Assembly (NCBI GenBank): GCA_003427395.1
Contig: BFEA01000204.1
Coordinates: 2,016,339 to 2,052,299, forward strand
DNA: 35,961 nucleotides
Direction: 5' to 3'
Origin: Chara braunii
Lineage: Eukaryota > Streptophyta > Charophyceae > Charales > Characeae
The notes under the pieces were generated by a model that was not told the DNA's origin, made no database searches, and saw nothing but the letters and a program-made list of their open reading frames with translations. The position numbers and the translations under genes are program-made. Of this stretch, positions 9,967 through 21,336 are shown piece by piece. Position 1 is the first letter of the stretch. Each line of letters opens with the position of its first letter.

Positions 9967-11006
9967 TCACTTATTTTCATTCAACTTCACCAGCCTCAAT
10001 CTTAGAGTCTTCGTGACGTGCGGGCATTCACGCTTAATATGTTTTTCCTCATTGGAGTAGACGCAAGTTCTCTGGGGAGCAAGGTTGGGCGGACGAGCCC
10101 TGAGAGAAGGTGTCGAGCTAGCCGTAGTCCCAGCGCCAGGCGAGGGCGCGCCTCTTGCTGGGTGCTCTTCCGACCTTGGTCCTGAAGGCTTGTTCTGAGG
10201 AGGATCTCCCCATCGACCATCCCTCGCATCCTTCCAGTAGGAAGTCCCCCAATCCGATCCCCTGTTGCCTCCACTATCCTGTTCATTCCTCCATACCCTT
10301 TGCTTCCCTCCTCCGAGCTCATTCTTCCAATTTCCTTGGCCTCCGCCCCAGCGCTGACCATGAAATCCCTGAGGGGGTTTATCATTCCCGCATTGGCTGT
10401 CGTTTCTTTGCCCTCGTTTTTGCCTCAGGGCCAGATCCAAGCTTTCATGTATTATCTTACATCCATACCTCCTCCCGTGAAGACTCGTTCAACTTCTTTA
10501 TCAAAGCACGCGGAGTCCCTAGGGGCCTTCTCGAGAACTTCCTTCCTTTTCTCATCGGGTAGGTGTACCATAAACATCACACACCTATCTACTTCCGACA
10601 ACATCCCTCTATCCACCAGGGATTGAGATCGTCTTTTGAACCTTTTAGTAAAAGTCACTAAGCTTTTTTGTTCCCCCCTTGTCACCTGTCGCAACCCCTC
10701 AATCGTCGGGATCGGGTCATCGCACGCAAAGGTCCTCAACGAGCTTGATTTGAAGGTTTTTCACCTTCCATCAAGGGGGTAGATTGCCCTAATGGCTTGG
10801 TCCAATTCCGGGTCTGAGTGCTGGATAAAGTGATTTATCCACTCCTTTTCGGAAAACTTCTTTCAGAAGGCATAACTCTCTCCCTTCTCCACGAACCCAG
10901 TCGCGTCTCTCCCAGTGAAATAAAGGGTTTTTATTCCCAAATTGACGTCGTAGTAAGGGACACGCCTGTCATCGTAGCGACGGAAATACGAACCTTCTGC
11001 TGGCAT
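9967..11006 (-). pseudogene. gag (capsid and nucleocapsid), frameshifted
   Basis: A plausible start is the ATG at 11006 (MPAEGSYFRRYDDRRV). The capsid-like part contains RGEQKSLVTFTKRFKRRSQS and MFMVHLPDEKRKEVL, the helix pattern of retrotransposon Gag ('…F…F…L…G.L…F…LP…'). After a stop and frame change near 10450 comes a Gly/Asn/Trp/Gln-rich nucleocapsid stretch (GFHGQRWGGGQGNWKNE), then one zinc knuckle at about 10065-10024 reading CVYSNEEKHIKREC. It matches C-x2-C-x4-H-x4-C except that the second Cys is Ser, one base change from Cys. Gag would package the RNA; this copy could not do so normally. Confidence 0.82.
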
Positions 11007-12099
11007 GTCTATCACAAGGTTGTAGGGTTTATACTAAGCTCGATTCAGTCCATCCATGTGCGACTAACTTCGGAGTCGTCCCCAAGGACCCTCATCTTGG
11101 GGGCCTCTTTCCCCCTCGTCTTCTCGTTCCCATCTTGCGGGACCTTGGTACCCAGTGCCTTGCCACATTCCGTCTGCTCAGTCAATGTTCCTACCCGCCA
11201 TTTCGTCAAAGGCCCAGACAAAGTCAACTTCCCGACCCGCTCATCGGTGCGCACTTCCGGTTGGTTCCATAGTTCGTTCCTCGAATAACTCTCTCCTTCT
11301 GGGACCACCTTCCTCATTCTTCCAAGCCCCTTAGCCAATCGTCCTATCACATGTCATTACTGGACCTCCTCTGCCTCCTTCTTCCGCATCCATCTGATCG
11401 GCCCACGGAGTTTCGACGGAGATGTCCCTTGTAGCCTCCCCCACCCGTCCTCTTGCCGACACTCAGGATTCCAGGTCCCTATGCAAATGCATTTTGGTAT
11501 TCATTTTTTGCCTAGTGTGGGTGTCCTTTTTTTCAAGAGGCCGATCCGAACCCCTCTCATCCCTATCTCTTACGCTCCCCGACTCTTCCACCCCCCCAGT
11601 TTCCCTGCTTAACTTCATTCTTAGTCTCACCCTCTCTTTTACCTTCGCAACGTCCGACAACCCAGACAATTGCGAGTGCTTAGGTTCAACTTCACTCTCC
11701 ATGCGCCCAATCGTCCCCTACTACTCGCTCTCCCCGCTAGTGTCACTATCATGTCCTTCCTCTTTGTGGCTTTCTTCCGAGCTCTCCTCCTCCTCACTTG
11801 ACACTTCTTCTTGACTACTTTTCGCCAACTCTTAGCTCGTCAGGGTCCACCAGGAATCTCGTACCAACTTTTCTTTGTAAGTTACTAGTGCTAAACGAGC
11901 AATCTCCAAGTCGAAGACATTTCCAATCCCTTTCTGGAAACAACGCCTTATCAACTCCCTATCCACCTCCCCTTCTTGTCCTAGAAATAAGGGCCTAATG
12001 AATTCTCCCACTTGCGCCCACCACTCAAAGTCCGTGTTATCTTACGATCCCCAACACCGGGTGAACAACTTGTGTCCTCCTGCTTCCCCCAAGGGAAAC

Positions 12100-15000
12100 T
12101 TCTCAATTACCTGTCCCTAATTAAGGACTTTTCTAAACCCCGAGTCGTCAAGGTAAAGTAGTTTGTATGTCCAGGTGGGGATTTTCCAGGTCCTACCGTG
12201 AGCCGCCCGAGGAATCTCTTGTCGGCCCCTGTATTCGACTCGGTCTAGAACGCGCTCCTCGGAGTGCGCCCCTCCTAGCTTTTTAAGTCGGTCCAGAGCT
12301 CTCTTCGCAATGCCCAGGGGGTCCATCCCTTCCGCTAGCTCAATCGTATAGAGCTTCTTATCGCAATCAGATAGGAAATTATCAGTCTTTCGCGTACGGA
12401 TGTCGTCTTCGAAGACCACCGAAAAACGAATAATCATTTTCTGACCGTATATCTCAAATAACTCCACAAGCGTCGTTCCTCCCGCTCTAATCTTTGGGAG
12501 AGTCACTCCGTATCTTCCTCCCAACTTCAAAGCTCGTTCCAGGATTCCAACGGGGTTCCCCCTGTCATACATAATCATTAGCGGTCTATCTCACCCCGGC
12601 TAGTCTCTCAGCAGCCGCGACCAATGAAGCTTCACACCTTCGTTGAGTGCCCTCACGCCGCCCGTCTAGCACCTGTCGTAGGACCTGTTTATATTCTCCC
12701 GTCCTATCATAGAAACGAGCCTTTATCAAGTGTAACCTTGCTTCTAGCAATACTCCTAACCACCTAGTGTCCTCAAACCTCCGCTCAACCTCCAGCAGTG
12801 GCTTCCTCCACTCTCCCAAAAAGCGGATCTCTCTTGACTCACCAATGGTAATCGAGAATTTAGCTAACGTGGTCCATGACCTTCTTTTCCATAGAGTGAG
12901 CCTTCGGATTTCCACAAAGAACTCCTTTGCTCTAGAAACCTAGTCCTCTTGAATTCCAGCAGCTAGCTCTGCTACGCCCTCTACCTCTACCTCAGGGTCG
13001 TCGTCTCGGGTCTCCAATTCCCAATTTACCGAATCCGAGGTAAAGCTAGCTCTCATGCTTGTCGTTCCCTCGAGAGCAGCTCCTCCTTTTGCTCGTCAAA
13101 TACCTGGATGGTTGTCGTCTCGAGCGCTTTTTCCAAGCCAAGGAACCTGGCTTTGCCCTTCTCTGCTCCTCTCAGCAAAGGGTCAGGATCCTATAAAGCT
13201 CCGTCCTCACCCGGTCTAGTCCCGCTAACTCCCGATCGTCAGACTCGTTCATGCCGAATGTCCTTCGCTTTCAGGAAATGGCAATGCGAATGAGTTCCGA
13301 AGGGTCAAGGCGTTTCAGCCAAGTCTCACAAATCTGCCCAAGGTACCTCCATGAGACGGTCGAGTCCCTCACATGTTGGCCCCAACCCCCAAATATGTAC
13401 CCCAGGTTGTTTAACCATGACCAATCATTATGACTTGGGTTTTTAAGGCACCATGTCAAAAGGGCATGCAAGCCTGACTCTGTAAAATGAAACTGATTTA
13501 GAATCGAGATCCTCCTTTCTACCATATCGCTAACTGTCACAGAGGGATAGATCCTTTTGAGGATGAATCAGGGCACTTCCACCGGGCCGCTAGTAGCGAA
13601 ATACGACACCTCCTCAAGTCCTGCGTACGTTACTCGGTACGCTATCTGACAGTCCCCTGGAGACCCTACTTCGTTAACTAACTCTTCCAACCTGTCCCTC
13701 ACGGGCTGGACATGCCAAAGAGGGTCTTCCCCTAGCTTCAAACTCAAAACCGCTTCCAAGAACCCCTCTTTCGAAAGGAAGATCTTAGCTCGTCCGACCA
13801 ACAAATCACCCTCGTTGCTTACGGTCAGACGGACGAATGACTCTCCATGGTAGGTCTCAGCTTCCTCCTTTCGAACCCACTGAGTTCAAGGGATAACAAC
13901 TAAGCCTGATTTGGGGAGGGTGATGCGACAAACTTCTCCTTCTTCCTCTTTAGGGTGTATACGTTTTCGGCCCTCTTTATCATAACTCCCTACGAGGGTT
14001 CGTATCCCCTTCGGTTGGCCACTTGCTCTTCTCCGAATATTCGAGCGTAGGGGACATCGGCGACATGTGCCCTCACCTCTTCGAACTCCCTTAATTGTTC
14101 CAAAATTCTAACTAGTTCTCTCTTTGTAGGCACACCCGCGTCGACACACCGCGTATAGAGTAAGAACAAACCTGGTGCCCGAATTCCTGATCAATGGGTA
14201 AACCAAAGCACCTCTATGACTCCTTCCTCGGAGTCTCGTAAGAGTGTTCGTGCCACAAAGTCAAGCAGGGTCGAGTGGAGGACCTTCGAGGCTCGAGGGA
14301 CCTCGCCTGGTTCAGCGAAAGACACTAGCGTCAAAAACTCGAAAGTTTCTTCCTCGTAATCCCCCACGACCAAGTCGTTCGCCACCTTTCTTGCGGACTC
14401 TCGGTAGCTAGTGTGTACCTCTCGACTGATCACGAGGCCCCTCCAAATCTCAGTCTAGGAGTCGTTATCGAGGAAGATCGTTGCATGTATTTCGAGGAAC
14501 CTGCCGATATGCGGCAGACCTCCTTTCTGTACCCCTTCCTTCCAAGTTAGTCGGCGAGCTCTGACCCACACATAAGCACCCTCTTTAATTACCCCTCCCT
14601 TCTAAACACTCATCCAATAGGGTGTTACTTGCGGGTCCCCTAGAATTAAGACCCCTTCTTACCCACTGGTCTCCACCGACTCAATCGTCCCTCCGTTGTT
14701 GAGGATGAACCTCACCATCTACCACGCTAGTTTGAAAACCCACTTGTCATACTCCTTGAGAGTGAGCGTAATAGCCTTTTTTAGGGACCCAAGCCTCCTA
14801 TATATCCCCAAAAGTTTGCGTCAAGGAAGGACTATGTGGCTGACATAATTGGTGTAGAGTAACCACAACGCTCCGAAGGGCAAACCCAACCTCCTCCCTT
14901 TCTCTAAGAGCCTCAATATCCCCTCCTCATTCACTTCCAAGAACACAAAGCACGGTGCCCCTATGGTCACCAGATAGCTTGCTCACGAAAATTCCCACTC

Positions 15001-16800
15001 GCAAGCGAACCTCTCCTTTTCGATGGCCACAAAACTAACTTCCCGTAAGGTCCTATCTATCCACCGCCTCCTTACCCCCTTTGCTTCCTCGAGTAGGGAG
15101 TCCAGCCCCACCGCATTGTCCTAAGACCAGGGATACCATGATCTTAGTCCATGAGGCCGGTTCAACGAAAATCACTGAGGTAACCCTAAGATGCAATTTT
15201 GCCCTCTTTGAGGCCGCTCTTTCTCTTCGCGCCTCTGTCGACTCTATCCACACAAAGCTACGCCCAGTGGTCACCTCTCCACCTTCCAACCTTCTCCTAC
15301 CAGGAACTTCTCCGTTTCCCGGGAGCGGGATACGAGTTATTTGACCAACCAAATCTGACCTAAAGAAGTACCTGAGGCCCCTGTCAAAATAAACCATTCA
15401 TCCTATAACACATTTTGTCGTACACCAAAAACTCTCTGATACCGGTAATCCCTTCTCCCTTCACGATCTCTCTCGGAGTCTAGGGATATCCTTTCCCATA
15501 TTCGGTCAGCCCTAGCTCCGTACGACACTTGGTTATCCACACAATATATGAAATACCAATGGAGGGATCTAAAGGACAGCCCACTCTTGACTTCCCACTC
15601 TACCGACCTTATGACTCTCTCGTAGGTGGTCGCCTCTCCGCACACCCTCCTAAAAACGTACGATGGGAAAATGGCCTTCACACAACCTGCAGCTCGAGGA
15701 TACTCCTCGTCTCGAGCACAAGTCACTCGAAACCGTATCGGGAGGTGGTGCATAAGAGGCATGTTCTCAAAAGTTTGTCTCAAGGCAGGCTTGGCACAAA
15801 TCTCTCAATAATCCGCCCGAAGACACCCTAGGACCCAGTGAACGCCGAAATCTACCCAAGCCTTCCGGCTTAGGTATATCGTTCCTTCGACACGAACTTC
15901 CGCTCGTCGCACTCTCCTACCGTTCCCCGGTCTAGTCCTGCTCCACTGACCCCTTTCCAAAATTCCTACTGTGAAACGAGCCCAAAGAAAAAACCCTTTT
16001 TCGAGTTCAATAGCCCTCTCGTATCCTGTCAAGTATATCTCGATGTGATGATCCAAGGGGATGCTGAAGCCCTCACACTCCTTGCGGAGGTCGGCCTTTT
16101 CGATTTTGACTCTACCGTTTTCTGTTTCCTATATAATCTTAACCATGCCCTACCTTTATCTGCCGCTTGTTTGCCTTCCTTTATCCACCGCTTGTTTGCT
16201 TTTGCACTACCTCTTTGACAATCGCTACCAACACCCTCCAATCGTCTGATCCGTCAAGATAGGCGTTAGGTACTATTGGCATTGGTCGTTCCCCCCGGAC
16301 ATAGGTTCAGTAGCCTAGCGCGTAAAAATACCTGATCCCGTAACTTCCCAGTTGTTCCCTTTCCAATTGTGAGTGACTGACGACCTCCTCCCAGCTACGT
16401 ACAAAATCTTCTTTTTTATATGACCCTTCCTCTACATAAAGTGCTATGTCAAAGTCCCCGGTCCACAGAAAAAAGGTGTAACACCACACATCTACCCCTC
16501 TGTAACTACCCACAATGATGTCAGCTGGCTCAACCTCTAGAACTCTCAAGCTCATATATTTAGTCCCCTTCCCTTATTCTTTATAGTTCGGGATTCGTGA
16601 GAAACCACCCCTACCCTGAAAGAAGAAGGGGTTTCTGAGCCTCACGGGATGAAATAGACCAGTGGAGGAATGTCGTCTCACCAAGCTACCTCCCTGTCCT
16701 CCTCCGTCAAGAGGTCCTCCCGCTTTCAAGTATAGCGGCTAGCCGCAAGCACAAGTTGTCCCCGAGGAGAGGTGGCAACCCTCACCTCGGAGTCGAACCG
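12100..16800 (-). repeat. tandem array of seven diverged ~232-residue domains within the pre-gag ORF
   Basis: An anchor residue in each unit was located by eye: 16447, 15726, 15030, 14325, 13633, 12939 and 12239. Gaps are 721 (696 without a 25-bp duplication), 696, 705, 692, 694 and 700 nt. Shared pattern: a beta-like segment ending I-[FY]-L-S (GTIYLSRKAW; AKIFLSKEGF); a helical segment (KPALRQTFENM; QPVRDRLEELV); the anchor region (FRVTCARDEEYPRAA; LTLVSFAEPGEVPRAS; LDRVEYRGRQEIPRAA); a hydrophobic stretch with [RK]-[RKT]; then L-x-LLY-x-x-x-V-[DS] (ALWLLYTNYVS; GLFLLYTRCVD; RSLHWYFIYCVD). The sixth unit is the weakest. An eighth may precede 16800. Similarity is at protein level only, so the duplications are ancient. 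Confidence 0.72.
16147..16201. repeat. 25-bp tandem duplication that shifts the pre-gag frame
   Basis: On the minus strand a 25-bp unit (GCAAACAAGCGG..GATAAAGG.AG) occurs twice in a row with three differences. The frame before it (minus, ending at 16307) and after it (minus, from about 16140) differ by one base, exactly what an extra 25 bp produces. Confidence 0.75.
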
Positions 16801-17317
16801 TAGTCACACACTCGTGCGCTATGCTTCCCACTGACGCTGTAATTAATATTCGTTATCAAAGCTTCAATAATCCCCAAATTCAAAATCCAAAAAATCGGCA
16901 AGACACCGGTCCACCCAAGACCCGGCCTCCCATCCCTCGTCCGTTACACTCTCAACTTCCCAGGTGCCTCCCCTTCGTGAGCCCTCCTCTCCAATCGATT
17001 CCCTTCTCTCTCTTCTCTTGACTTGGGGTGGCGATACCTCTCTCCTCCAGGGCGGAAACAACCGTTCCTACCGAACCTCTCCCTTCTCTCCGATCCTCTA
17101 TTACCACGGGTCTTGTTGTCAGTCCCTGAGGGTCAAGAACGATAGGTAAGGTCCTCTCCCTTGGAATCAAACCCCTTAGATCCCACACGAAAGGTATCCC
17201 CGACTCCCCTCAAAAAGCCCTTCCCTCGAGGTTACTCGTTTCTTACCCACGTGCCGACCCATTGACTCGATTCTCCCGTGAAATCGCCCCTCTTCTTTTG
17301 TTAATTTTCACCCTCAT

Positions 17318-17726
17318 TAGATCCACGCAACAGCAAGCAGAAACTTTTACTCTCTTGTTCTCACTTTTTTAAAAAACAAACATACCAAAAACATACCCCA
17401 GGTTGATCTGACCTGAATTCGTGGAGTCGCAAGCGGGGCCGGCGCGGACCTGAAAAAAAATAACAAGTCCCTTACACCCCCCCCCCCAAGATCACCCCAA
17501 CAACAGAGAGGTTGTCCGTTCTTAGAACTGCCGAAGTCGAAAAACTGATCGCCGAAGACAAAAGTCCGAATTTTTGCAGAAGTCTAAGTCGCCGTTCGTT
17601 GCTGTCCGCCACACTTGTCACCCCCCGCCACACTCGTGTTGTCTGTCACACGTGCCGCCACCTGTCACACTCGTCCTTTTCGTCCCTTCGTTCCTTGGGC
17701 CAGCCGAGGCTGTTAGAGGAAGCCCA
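17318..17726 (-). other. 5' leader of the retrotransposon
   Basis: About 410 bp between the primer binding site and the first plausible ATG of the pre-gag ORF. It has a run of 11 C (17477-17487) and A-rich patches near 17370-17400. No coding sequence is evident; it would contain the packaging signal. Confidence 0.5.
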
Positions 17727-17744
17727 TCTCGGGCAACGACACCA
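17727..17744 (-). promoter_or_regulatory. primer binding site (tRNA primer)
   Basis: The minus strand reads TGGTGTCGTTGCCCGAGA, starting three bases (TAT) after the 5' LTR ends in CA. It begins TGG, complementary to the CCA end of a tRNA. It resembles the TGGCGCCGTTGCC type common in plant LTR retrotransposons. The tRNA species cannot be named without the host tRNA set. Confidence 0.78.
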
Positions 17745-18668
17745 ATATGTTGGCCGGTGGATGCCTCCCCTACAATTGTCTCGATCTAGTTCCCCACCAA
17801 AGGTCGTTGCCAGTCAGTGCACCTCTTTCCGCCCCTTCCTCCCGGAGTTTGTTCGTCCCCACATTCACCCGTGTGATAGCCCTCACGCCTCGATCCTGTC
17901 TTAGTCTCGGACTCACCCGTGAGCCCACTTGCTCTTATTCGTGCCGGGTGTCTCCTGTCGACTCGGATAAGAGGGGGGGTGGCTGAGTATTCGCAGCCCG
18001 GCCCGACTTGGGTTGCAGCTGCTAAGGCTGAGTGCTATATTTGCAACCGCGACGGAGCAACAATGGATTCATGCAATTCTTAGCCGACCAAAAACAACCC
18101 ACTCACGGAAACCTGCCAGCCTTTCGAGTACGCAATCATTCAACCACAAGGGGCTGAAAGTAAAAAAGAGAAAGATGCGAGATGTGGATGTCGGTGTCGG
18201 CTAAGTGCACAGTCATTCAACCACTGAAGTGAACAAGGTCTGGAAGCAAAAAGAGAAAAACGAGAGACGCGGAGGACTCTGTCGACTGAGTGCACATTCA
18301 TTTAACCATTGAAGTGAACAAGGACTGGAAGCAAAAAGAGAAAAGTGCGGGATGTGGAAGTCTCTTTTCACTAAGCAGGTGTTTTGCGCCCGAGTCAAAA
18401 GAGGTCCCAGCCCGACCGCTGGGACTGAGAGCGGGTACTGGCCGCCCGCTCGCTCTGGGAAGCCGAGTCTGATCACCACGGCGACGGCCCCCCTCTTTTT
18501 CTCACTTACGCTCACACGCACAAGTGCGAGCAGCAGCGGTAGAACACGACCGGAAAGGCATTCGGAAAGAGTGGGTGGGGTTGACGCGCATAAGCGAGCG
18601 CCGGCAGCTAGAACGGAAAGACCGGCGGCCGGACCAGCGAGCAAGTCGCCAGCCAGTGAGGCTTAGAG

Positions 18669-18781
18669 AAAAAAAAAAAAAAAAAAAGAGAGAGAGAGAG
18701 AGGAGACATAGAGAGAGAGAGAAAGAGAGTGTGAGAGAGAGAGAGATCAACATGTTGAGAGACAGAGAGAGAAATTAAAAG

Positions 18782-18850
<69 letters not shown>
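18669..18850. repeat. A-run and (GA)n microsatellite in the 5' LTR
   Basis: A run of about 18 A is followed by interrupted GA repeats; the purest part is 18789-18848. It is the inverted counterpart of the long CT tract at 3033-3195 in the other LTR. Confidence 0.9.
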
Positions 18851-20011
18851 CGTGTACGAGCGCGGGTATCGCTGGCTAGCTCACCGGCATCCTAACCTTG
18901 CGGCGGGCTCTACACCCCCATTCACTTTGCATTAGCCTCGACTGCGACATATCTGTATAGCTCACTACGGGCCGATTCAGCAATGAGTTGTTGAGCGACG
19001 ATGTCAGGTTCTCGACTGGTACTTGCCTGTGGTAACGTTGAGTGAACTTCTTCGGCACGCATCTGCGCCCCCGCATGCACGAGCGCAGGTGTGCATGGGT
19101 GGGTGAGTTAGAGAACTAGAGAGAAAGAGAAAGAGAGAGATTCATCGAGAGAGAGAAAAAAAAAAAAAAGAGGGAGAGAGAGAAGGAGAGTGAGGGAAGG
19201 AAAGAGAAAGAGAGGAGGGGGGGAACGAATAGGACCACGACCATCGTCTAAGGTCGGTCGCGGAATACAAGCGCATACGCCCGTTAGTTTTGGCTTCTCC
19301 TCGTTCGTTGTGGGTGTTGCTCCGTCCCACGTGTGCTGGTTGAGAGCAGCCCCTTAACTCCCTCGTGCGAGCTCCGCTTGCTCTCGATAGATGTGTACGC
19401 CCTAGCAGACTGCTCCCTCCCCAGGCGCTAACAACTCATTCCCTTCTATTCCCTTTCTCTCTCGACCGCCGTTCTCTTAGGCGATGGCGACTCCTCTCCC
19501 TCCCTTCAACTCTCGTCTCCCATGCTTCTCCTCTTTCTGCCCACTCGTACTTTTGGGCACGCTAGCGAGAGTCATTTTCTCGGTCGCTTCGAGCACCACC
19601 CCCAATAATTTCCTCCCTCTCCGTTGTATATTTTTCTTTGCTCCCTTCAGCAGCTGGACCTCAACGTCTCAAGATGCCAAAGTTGAAATTTTTGGCAAAA
19701 TTTATTTGTTCCCACCTCCATCCCCTTTTTGTCCCCACCCGTTTTCGTTCTCTACTCCCGCTCTCTGTTCTCGATCCTCCTCGCCTCTCAGTAACCAATA
19801 GGATCTCCTTCTACCTTCTTCTTCAGATCGTTCGTGATTGTTGTGCGAGGTTCCCACAAACCGTACTTCCCGCTCTTTCTCAAGAGTCGGAACTTCGCAC
19901 CTTGCGTTGTCTTCCCGCCCTTCTTCACCCACCGGTTCTCCCTTATCCCCTTCCCAACCCTCAGCCCGTCGTTTTGGTTGCCCTCCGCGCGTCCAACCTT
20001 GTTAACAGTTA

Positions 20012-20272
20012 TCAAGAAGCTCCACACGTGGTTAACCAGGGTTGTCATTTTCGACGAATTTTGCACCGAATTGCACTGAAATTGTCATATTGTGCTGATT
20101 TTTTGCTTTTTTTCTTGTTTTTCTTTTTGTGTGATATATATGTGCTTTAGGGTACGTCATGTGTGCAGTTTTGACATGTTTGGATCAATAATGAAAAAGT
20201 TGGCATTTTGTTGAATTCATTGGACGCTTCATGTTGACTCGGACAGTGTTTTTGTGTTAGGGTTTCATAGTG

Positions 20273-20340
<68 letters not shown>

Positions 20341-20548
20341 TCTTTTTTTTTGTGTTTTTTTTTTTTTTTTTTTTTCGTTCTTTTTTACCTGTTTCCTTTT
20401 TTTATGTTTGCACTATGGTCTCATACCGTTTGTTTTTAAAACTTTTGATGAAATTCGCTCCGCAATTGCCAACGAAAACGGCGAATATTTGGGCCCCCGT
20501 TAACCGTCTCTCTCTTTTAGTCCCCAAGTAGTACTCGATCAATTTCCC
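20012..20548. repeat. T-rich insertion private to the 5' LTR
   Basis: Between shared LTR sequences 'GTTATCAAGAAG' and 'TCGTTGCAG' this copy has about 535 bp where the other LTR has about 60 (4075-4133). The block is AT-rich with very long T runs (20272-20339 and 20356-20395). GTTAACC occurs near both edges (20030-20036 and 20499-20505), which might mark a TTAA-targeted insertion of about 460 bp. No coding sequence was found. Confidence 0.55.
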
Positions 20549-21336
20549 GCCTCGTCGTTGCAGCGGTTGTCTTGCTGACAGTTACCAAGAAGGCAACAAC
20601 GTGCGCGCTCCTCTCCAGCTCGGTTATCATGTCTCGGTGGGCGTGATCCCCTCCCATTCCCCATTCACCTTTTGAGCGACCCTGGTTCCCCCACGCATTT
20701 GCATCCCCAAGTTGCTCGCTTGTTTTTTTTACCACTCGAGTCAGGGGAACTGGCGTCACTTATCTCTTTCTTTCTGGAAAGCCCTGACTTGCCCCTCGAC
20801 TGATTGCCCTGACCACTGAGCCGCCCGAGCCAATCATCCGCATCTGACCATCACACCGTGGCAACCATCCCAAAGTTAATTCCTTAGTGTAACTACGCCG
20901 TGGTGCCCGCATTGAAGTCGATCACCTGCCCCCATTCATCCACCGTAGAGGGCCGACAATCCTGATTCGTCTGCAGAGCGAAGGTGGTCGTGCCATAGCC
21001 TTCAACCGTAATTGTCCCCGCCAGGAGTCTCATACCACTCGCCTTATGGCCCTGTAGCTACCCGCATGCTCTTGTGCCTTGGTCCCTAGGTTCACTGCCT
21101 TGGCCACACCAAAAACCTCGGTTTCTCCGCCCATGCTCGACCCTGCCGATGACTCATGTCCGGGTCGTCGCACCCTGCTGCTCGCATGGTTAGTGTGAAA
21201 AAGAATCTGAAATCCTCTTTCAATCCTTTAGCTACATGCATTCATAAAACAAAACCATACAGAATTAAAGGGGGGAAAAAAAAAACCATGTTCGGTAGCT
21301 AGGGGCGTATGGCTAGTAGGCAGCCGCCCAACAACA

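Larger units (their letters stand above)
11045..17317 (-). pseudogene. giant pre-gag ORF of unknown function, at least seven tandem ~232-aa domains
   Basis: The leader is followed by a candidate start ATG at 17317 (MRVKINKRRGAISRENRVNG). From there protein-like minus-strand sequence continues for about 2,090 codons, broken by scattered stops and several frame changes. I translated the stretches with no long open frame (for example 15058-14434 and 14190-13880) and they are clearly coding in one frame apart from single stops. Most of the protein is a tandem array of one domain (separate entry). The C-terminal part (about 12100-11045) is different: an alpha-helical segment, an acidic patch (SSEEEESSEESHKEEGHDS) and a basic tail. 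Gag starts 39 bases farther on, so this is either a separate ORF1 or an N-terminal extension of Gag. I do not recognise the protein. By position it corresponds to ORF1 of Ogre elements, but I see no sequence link. Confidence 0.75.
600..21336 (-). mobile_element. giant decayed Ty3/Gypsy LTR retrotransposon with a pre-gag ORF
   Basis: The element is about 20.7 kb and runs on the minus strand. It has two homologous terminal repeats, TG...CA ends on both, a primer binding site just inside the 5' LTR, and the order pre-gag, gag, protease, reverse transcriptase, RNase H, integrase. Integrase downstream of RNase H marks it as Ty3/Gypsy rather than Copia. Every coding part has frameshifts and stops, so it is not autonomous now. 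The LTRs differ at roughly one base in ten by eye, so it is old. No target site duplication remains. The size, multi-kilobase LTRs and extra coding sequence before gag recall the architecture of Ogre/Tat elements of land plants, but I see no second RNase H domain. The layout may have arisen independently. Confidence 0.9.
17748..21336 (-). repeat. 5' LTR (right copy)
   Basis: It starts TGTTGGCCGG at 17748 and ends CCCAACAACA at 21336 on the plus strand. It is collinear with the left LTR except for the middle (18525-19255), which lies in the opposite orientation there. It contains the same three-copy 82-bp tandem repeat (about 18126-18365), an A-run and GA arrays (18669-18850), and a T-rich insertion (about 20012-20548) missing from the left copy. 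About 35 bp near 19553-19588 are also absent from the left copy. As the 5' LTR it would carry the promoter; I could not place a TATA box with confidence. Confidence 0.9.

Noticed and set aside
11045-17317. A cytosine-deamination signature from premature stops in the pre-gag region
   Set aside because: Every TAG, TAA or TGA is formally one C-to-T change from CAG, CAA or CGA, so the stops alone prove nothing without an intact copy for comparison.
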